Assembly (NCBI RefSeq): GCF_964355755.1
Contig: NC_092671.1
Coordinates: 32,629,304 to 32,693,303 of the forward strand
Direction of reading: 5' to 3'
Length of the DNA: 64,000 nt
From: Antedon mediterranea
Taxonomy: Eukaryota > Echinodermata > Crinoidea > Comatulida > Antedonidae
The translations under genes and the position numbers were made by a program. Of the stretch, positions 57,901 through 64,000 are shown in pieces. Numbering within the stretch: the stretch's first letter is position 1; each line of letters starts with the position of its first letter. Below the pieces are notes generated by a model. The model made no database searches and was not told where the DNA came from. It saw nothing but the letters and a program-made list of their open reading frames with translations.

Positions 57901-58430
57901 AAAATAATAAAATGTTCTCTCAGGTCTACAATTTTTGTTTTTGTAAAGCCTACTTACCATCGCTAATTTACATTAATTCTCATGGCGCCTTCAATAACAT
58001 GGGGAGGGTCGTGCAGCGCCCGATCGCCTAGGATAATTATTATCTTGCCTAATTCCCTTCCCACCTGAACGACTGTTGTCTTTCACGAGCGCGGTCCTAC
58101 TAAACACCAAACGGAAACAAAAACGAGACTCAGAATGTTGCAATACCTACGAAACAAGAATAGATAATCGTTAATTAATTATGAAACTCAACTTTGATAG
58201 CAAAAATCGTCCGAATTTATGTTAAAAACGATGAGTTTTAGCTACAAAAACTGAAATCAAACGAGAAATCCAAGTCATAGAATATCGCACGTACATAGTG
58301 CCTTTTAATAGAAAAATGAGTATTGTACATTATTTCGTATATTTATGTACTAAAATAAATAATAACACATTTCTATGCTTAATAAAATTATATTTAATAT
58401 ATTATCAAAGGTACAGTACAGATAATAAAT
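54905..58430. other. Non-coding stretch
   Basis: No reading frame that I can support. The stretch at 57770-58110 is more GC-rich, with CpG-containing sequence, and could be a promoter or first-exon region, but I see no TATA box or coding signal to place one. Confidence 0.35.
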
Positions 58431-58439
58431 ACTGCAACA

Positions 58440-58565
58440 TTTGGACGCGTAGACTACGTTTCGTACGCGTGGCAACTTCGTAGGTTTCGCGTGGCGTAAT
58501 CTACGCAAGCTAACATGCTACGCGTAGTCTACGCGTAGCCTACGAAGCGAGAGCTAGGAGGGGAA
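58440..58565. repeat. ACGCGTAG/CTACGCGT motif cluster
   Basis: Repeated ACGCGTAGNCTACG and GCGTGGC modules in both orientations, for example CTACGCGTAGTCTACGCGTA near 58530. A related cluster occurs at 62755-62865. Probably ends of a small GC-rich foldback element. Confidence 0.65.
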
Positions 58566-58650
58566 ATTCCAATGTTCAGATTATTATGTACTGTGCTGCT
58601 GCACCACACACGGAATTAGTTAACGAATTTGAATACTATAGTATTCAAAT

Positions 58651-60877
58651 TCGTCGTGAGGTGGTTTCCCGAATGATCGTAAAATCAAAAACGGTACTGT
58701 GTATGACCAACTAGCGTTATTGTCACCGGCTAGTCATCCATTCATAGAAGTACTGCTGTAGTAGCCTACCTGTACGGAGACCATAGAATGTGACCCGAGG
58801 CATGACTAACTACGACTTTAGATGATAGAAAGTTGAGAAAAAATGTTACGAGTAGTTGTACGACATGAAGATGTTTATGAAATTATGTCAATAATGTTTA
58901 CACACTAGGCCTAGGTAGGCATACAAATAGTAATGTTTGTTAGTAAAAATAATTTTGAGTTAATAAGAATAAGATATAAGGAAGAAAAGCAAAGAGACTA
59001 TGGAGCGGCTATTCCTGAATATACAATACTAAAGTATCGTAGATTTAAATTATAAATTTTAGGCGATCTTGTCAAAGGTCAAGCGCCATATAGCCTGCCA
59101 CGTTTCGATATTCAATATTGAACTTGACCTGACGTGGTTCCATGGTATCTTTATATGAAAATGGTAGAGTGGATAGAAAATAATTAATTAAAAATTTACC
59201 TTAAAATGGTTTTGAACTGAACCGGTGGATGTCTTGTTGTTGTATGGTTTTAGTTTAAAATACTCTATGTTCGATATTAGTGCGTGTGCGTAATAGAATG
59301 AAATGCGTGCGTACGATGTGCGCGATGCAGAGTTGTACAATAGTGTATGTTTATAAGTGTATCGTATATAGTAGTAGAAGATCGAAAATATAACATAGGT
59401 ATATAATATGGTAGAATATGAAAAAGTAGTATAGAATGTAGAAAAAGGAAATGTTTGTTAATTAAAAGAATAGATTTTGAATGTGAGGAATGACTTATGA
59501 CGGTTAGATCCCACTAGAGATCTATGTCGGCTCCTAGGCCTGTATAATCGTCGTGAGGTGGTTTCCCGAATGATCGTAAAATCAAAAACGGTACTGTGTA
59601 TGACCAACTAGCGTTATTGTCACCGGCTAGTCATCCATTCATAGAAGTACTGCTGTAGTAGCCTACCTGTACGGAGACCATAGAATGTGACCCGAGGCAT
59701 GACTAACTACGACTTTAGATGATAGAAAGTTGAGAAAAAATGTTACGAGTAGTTGTACGACATGAAGATGTTTATGAAATTATGTCAATAATGTTTACAC
59801 ACTAGGCCTAGGTAGGCATACAAATAGTAATGTTTGTTAGTAAAAATAATTTTGAGTTAATAAGAATAAGATATAAGGAAGAAAAGCAAAGAGACTATGG
59901 AGCGGCTATTCCTGAATATACAATACTAAAGTATCGTAGATTTAAATTATAAATTTTAGGCGATCTTGTCAAAGGTCAAGCGCCATATAGCCTGCCACGT
60001 TTCGATATTCAATATTGAACTTGACCTGACGTGGTTCCATGGTATCTTTATATGAAAATGGTAGAGTGGATAGAAAATAATTAATTAAAAATTTACCTTA
60101 AAATGGTTTTGAACTGAACCGGTGGATGTCTTGTTGTTGTATGGTTTTAGTTTAAAATACTCTATGTTCGATATTAGTGCGTGTGCGTAATAGAATGAAA
60201 TGCGTGCGTACGATGTGCGCGATGCAGAGTTGTACAATAGTGTATGTTTATAAGTGTATCGTATATAGTAGTAGAAGATCGAAAATATAACATAGGTATA
60301 TAATATGGTAGAATATGAAAAAGTAGTATAGAATGTAGAAAAAGGAAATGTTTGTTAATTAAAAGAATAGATTTTGAATGTGAGGAATGACTTATGACGG
60401 TTAGATCCCACTAGAGATCTATGTCGGCTCCTAGGCCTGTATAATCGTCGTGAGGTGGTTTCCCGAATGATCGTAAAATCAAAAACGGTACTGTGTATGA
60501 CCAACTAGCGTTATTGTCACCGGCTAGTCATCCATTCATAGAAGTACTGCTGTAGTAGCCTACCTGTACGGAGACCATAGAATGTGACCCGAGGCATGAC
60601 TAACTACGACTTTAGATGATAGAAAGTTGAGAAAAAATGTTACGAGTAGTTGTACGACATGAAGATGTTTATGAAATTATGTCAATAATGTTTACACACT
60701 AGGCCTAGGTAGGCATACAAATAGTAATGTTTGTTAGTAAAAATAATTTTGAGTTAATAAGAATAAGATATAAGGAAGAAAAGCAAAGAGACTATGGAGC
60801 GGCTATTCCTGAATATACAATACTAAAGTATCGTAGATTTAAATTATAAATTTTAGGCGATCTTGTCAAAGGTCAAG
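58651..60877 (+). repeat. 897-bp tandem repeat, about 2.5 apparently identical copies
   Basis: Copies start at 58651, 59548 and 60445 (each TCGTCGTGAGGTGGTTTCCC), a period of exactly 897. The third copy stops at 60877 after TCAAAGGTCAAG, where GC-rich repeat begins. By eye the copies show no differences. No long frame spans a unit. The identity suggests recent duplication, or an assembly effect. Confidence 0.93.
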
Positions 60878-61215
60878 GAGACGGACGATTCCCGGCGGGA
60901 TCCTGAATTTACGATATTCTCCCGATCCCGATCCCGGCGGGATGGTCGAATCCCACCGGGATCCCGAATTTGCAATACTTTGTCAAATCCGATCCCGATG
61001 AGACGGACGATTCCCGGCGGGATCCCGAATTTACGATATTCTCCCGATCCCGATCCCGGCGGGATGGTCGAATCCCACCGGGATCCCGAATTTGCAATAC
61101 TTTCCCGATCCCGATCCCAGTGGGATGACCAAATCCCGGCGGGATTCGGCCATCCCACCGGGATCCCGTGAGATCCCGGCGGGATCCCGGCGGGATCCCG
61201 GCGGGATCCCGAACA
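60878..61215. repeat. GATCCCGGCGGGATC palindrome array
   Basis: A GC-rich island. The block GGACGATTCCCGGCGGGATC...GAATTTGCAATACTTT occurs at about 60882-60982 and again at about 61006-61106, then degrades to four or five units of GGCGGGATCCC. Most units are variants of the self-complementary GATCCCGGCGGGATC. Arg/Gly/Asp-rich frames on both strands follow from this composition and are not called genes. Confidence 0.9.
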
Positions 61216-62750
61216 ATTTTTTTATGGGGTAGTTTTCATCAAATTTAAAATGCGAGTTAATTACTGTGAAGTAATAATAAATGTATTAATATTATTATTA
61301 ATTACTGTGTGTTGGTTGTGTTAAAATGGGACATTTATTTTTATGAAAGAAGAACAAGTGTACATCTATCACCGATCGGCCAACGTACGGCGGTCGTCGT
61401 ATGTTTGTGTGAAATGGCCTCCGGCTAGGCCTAGCTAGCTAGCTAAAAAGGTAGGGTTACCGGCGTACCTACCGACAGTTTAATTTTAAAATATGTGGTA
61501 CGCCTATAGTACTTATAGTAGTAGTAGTACTGTATGATAATCCATACTGTGTACAAGCGTTAAATACGATGTACATGGCGTGAAAATGTGAAATAATGTG
61601 GTATAGCCTAGGTGATCTGACAGAAGGATATTTCCTCGATACGACAGTTTTCGCCGTGAAGCTGCTGTTTACCCACATGTGTGTATCGCGCAGTACAACT
61701 CTACTGTCTGAACTATGTTTGTTTACTAGGCTATAATGAACGATGTTTCGTTTTAAAAATGCGTTTAAATGACACGCTTATAGTACTATGGGATAATATG
61801 AATTGTTTAAATACTGTAAATGTCAAAATAATAGAATACAAATACGATATTATTTGCGTATTATTTTTGTTCCAACGGAAATCGAGACGGATCACTCCAT
61901 TCGTAATTCATTCGCCCAGTGTGTTTATATCCACGTGTTTATGATCCGCGGATGGATACTCTCTCTGAACTGTACTTTTATGTTTTGATTTTAACCTTCA
62001 AGTTAGTGAAGTTCAACTTTTATTAAATAAAGTCTTGCATATTTCCTAACCCTAAATGTTAATTATAATTTATTTTTATTTATAACTAAAATAACATTTA
62101 TTTAAATACTATCTAATTTATTATCGCGCATGACTAAAAAAAACAAAACAACAAGATCAGGAGGCAAGCACATGTTATGTGTCCTCCGATCCTCCTCCTC
62201 TCTGCTGATGATGACGATGGTCTAAACGACCTGTAACTTGACCCTCCACCGATCCTCTGCTGCAGGTTGTTACAATACAATAGCTAATAATGGAGTTTGA
62301 TGTACAGTTACGACAGTTTCAAACCTGGATATTTTTTTGTTTAAATGAAACATACTGAGTACTGTATTAATTACTTATAAAAAATTAACTTGCAATTTTA
62401 GGCCTACTACTAATACTATTACTATGGAAGGTAGTCATAATAACGGCCCGTCATCAATTCATTTTGTACACTAGCCTGGCCGGCGATGCCGATGGTGAAT
62501 GTACAGCAGTCAGCAGTAGGCCTAGTTAATTAGACTTTTCGCGTCTAGCCTAGGCTTTGAGCAATTTTGCTATTTTCTTTAGAAAAATTTGAATTTCAAG
62601 CATGTTTAATAATGATGATGATGATATTATTGTATTGGCGAAACAATCGTATCATTTCTATTTATTCGAACTTTTCGTAGCCTGCTTAGCCTAAGCCGTC
62701 GACGATGTACTTGTACACAGTTGAGTTTGGGGAATTCCCACACACAGTTG
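61216..62750. other. Non-coding stretch
   Basis: No supportable gene. TAGGCCTA-type motifs lie near 61425, 62400 and 62518. Confidence 0.4.
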
Positions 62751-62754
62751 ATCA

Positions 62755-62865
62755 CAACGTAGGCTACGAATGTTACGCGTAGCCTACGCACTACGAATGC
62801 TACGCCACGCAACCGCCACGCACCCGCCACGCGTAGACTACGTTACCTACGCGTGGCAAATGTTG
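62755..62865. repeat. ACGCGTAG/CGCCACGC cluster, second copy
   Basis: GTAGGCTACGAATGTTACGC and CGCCACGCGTAGACTACGTT share modules with 58440-58565 in opposite arrangement. Non-coding. Confidence 0.6.
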
Positions 62866-62869
62866 CAGT

Positions 62870-64000
62870 AGTTTTTATCTGTACTGTAGTCTGGGCTCCA
62901 GACGGAGTTTTTTCTTATTATTAGTAAAAATATAAATATTTTTGCACATATGGCGTTTCATACGTGTATTACTTGAGTTTGGATACTCCGTCTGGGGAAA
63001 CACGCAAAAGTCACGTGGTTTGACACCAAGAATTCTTGGTGCATAGATTATCCGGTTGACTAGTTTCAGCTGCATGCGATTGGCTACTCACTCGTACACT
63101 GTTTTAATATTCATATTTCAGAATTTCAAAGACTCAACAACTAAGATGGTAGGCTAAGGACTAAACAATTAATAAACAAAACAACTTGGCAACACGATTT
63201 CAACACTGAACGTAGGCCTACTCGATCTTTTTCATTTTGAAACAAAATGATCATTGGTTGATTTGAAATCCATTACATACCGCCCGCCCCATATAGCCAA
63301 ATACGGTATGATAACCTACGTCATTCTTATCGGATGTTTGCGGTCTGCAAATCGATTTCTATACGTGTTTCACAAGTCTTGTGTTTTCAGACAAAAATCG
63401 CGGTCGAAATAAAAACAAATAAATAAAAAAAAAAACAATACAGACTTGGGGCAAGTCTATATCAAAGGCTCTGATAACCTTTTTCTAAAAAATTATATTA
63501 CAGTATGTAAAACGATCAAAGTAAGATTGTTCATTGTTCTCCTATTAAAGGCACTAAGAGCGTGCCATAAATACGCTCGTTTTGTTTCAGTTTTTGTTGC
63601 TAAATTCATCGTTTTTAACATAAATTTCGGAAGATTTTTGCTATAAAATGTGGGTTTTCATAATTAATTAACCATTATCTATTCTCGTTTGGTAGGTATT
63701 TGCAACATTCCGAGTCCATTTTATTTCCGTTTGCTGTTTATAGGACCATAGGCCTACCCTTCGCGGCCTCAAATTGTTTAGCTTGGGTAGCTCGGAACTC
63801 CATCCCGAATTCCTTTTTTACTTTCACTAAAATGCTCTTATATATCTGTGAATCTTTTCTATTGCCTGCCATCCTTCCCCGCACTTTCCCTTCCCCGCAC
63901 TTTCTCTTCCCCCCACAACTGAATAACATATCTTGTGATTTCATTCATCCACATACATGTTCACTTCTTCGTTCGACTGTCAAAACCACGAGAAAAACAC
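62870..64000. other. Non-coding end of window; one weak minus-strand frame
   Basis: A 68-codon minus frame at 63738-63944 (containing MAGNRKDSQIYKSILVKVKK) has protein-like composition and starts close to the window end. It could be part of an exon, but I recognise no family and cannot place splice sites. Confidence 0.3.

Noticed and set aside
58721-58740. CATCCA-containing sites considered as the end of a KCNQ1 S1 exon
   Set aside because: The flanking minus-strand translation does not resemble S1, and there is no donor at the right place.
60853-61216. Arg/Gly/Asp-rich frames (GIRPSRRDRDRE type) on both strands
   Set aside because: They follow from the GATCCCGG palindrome array, which reads alike on both strands.
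63738-63944. Minus-strand 68-codon frame as an exon
   Set aside because: Composition is plausible, but there is no family match that I know and no definite splice sites. Mentioned only as weak.

Overview
This is eukaryotic, AT-rich, intron-bearing DNA from an animal. Three points suggest a marine deuterostome invertebrate, most likely an echinoderm: a KCNQ1-type potassium channel with vertebrate-like intron positions, a Gmr1-type Ty3/gypsy element (integrase before reverse transcriptase; the group is known mainly from deuterostomes), and a very common TAGGCCTA-type motif. The species assignment is inference. There are no operons, CRISPR arrays or prokaryotic signals.

Layout. 1-5700: a decayed minus-strand non-LTR retrotransposon (about 1325-4690), preceded by a long foldback and followed by degenerate short repeats. 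6228-7187: a single-exon rhodopsin-class GPCR, the only complete uninterrupted host gene in the window. 7200-17900: non-coding sequence with a Helitron-like repeat, foldbacks, MITEs with TTAA ends and a 49-bp satellite (15510-16365).

17940-50917 (minus strand): eleven exons of a KCNQ1 (Kv7.1)-like channel, running from the S2 region to the stop codon. Splice sites and phases agree throughout and give 468 codons plus stop. The exons upstream of S2 (N-terminus, S1) were not found and probably lie beyond 64000. The introns hold most of the mobile DNA: a nearly intact 6-kb Gmr1-like LTR retrotransposon (19179-25206, CAAGG target duplication), TTAA-flanked MITEs, a 2.4-kb array of a 21-bp minisatellite that stops a few tens of bases from a splice donor, a Penelope-like fragment between long inverted repeats that ends about 25 bases from another donor, and several members of one Helitron-like family (5' palindrome, 3' hairpin, CTAG end).

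51000-64000: probably upstream intron or flank of the channel gene. It holds another Helitron-like copy, a MITE with an exact 9-bp target duplication, a recurring 14-mer GTGACGGATATGAC, a 897-bp tandem repeat in about 2.5 apparently identical copies, and a GC-rich GATCCCGGCGGGATC palindrome array. I recognise no further host gene there.

The two host genes are unrelated: one is an orphan neuropeptide- or amine-type receptor, the other a voltage-gated K+ channel. Everything else is repeats and mobile elements. The strongest candidates for something unusual are the integrase-first retrotransposon with its four coding lesions, the stop-free 21-bp minisatellite beside a channel splice site, and the double-palindrome Helitron-like family.
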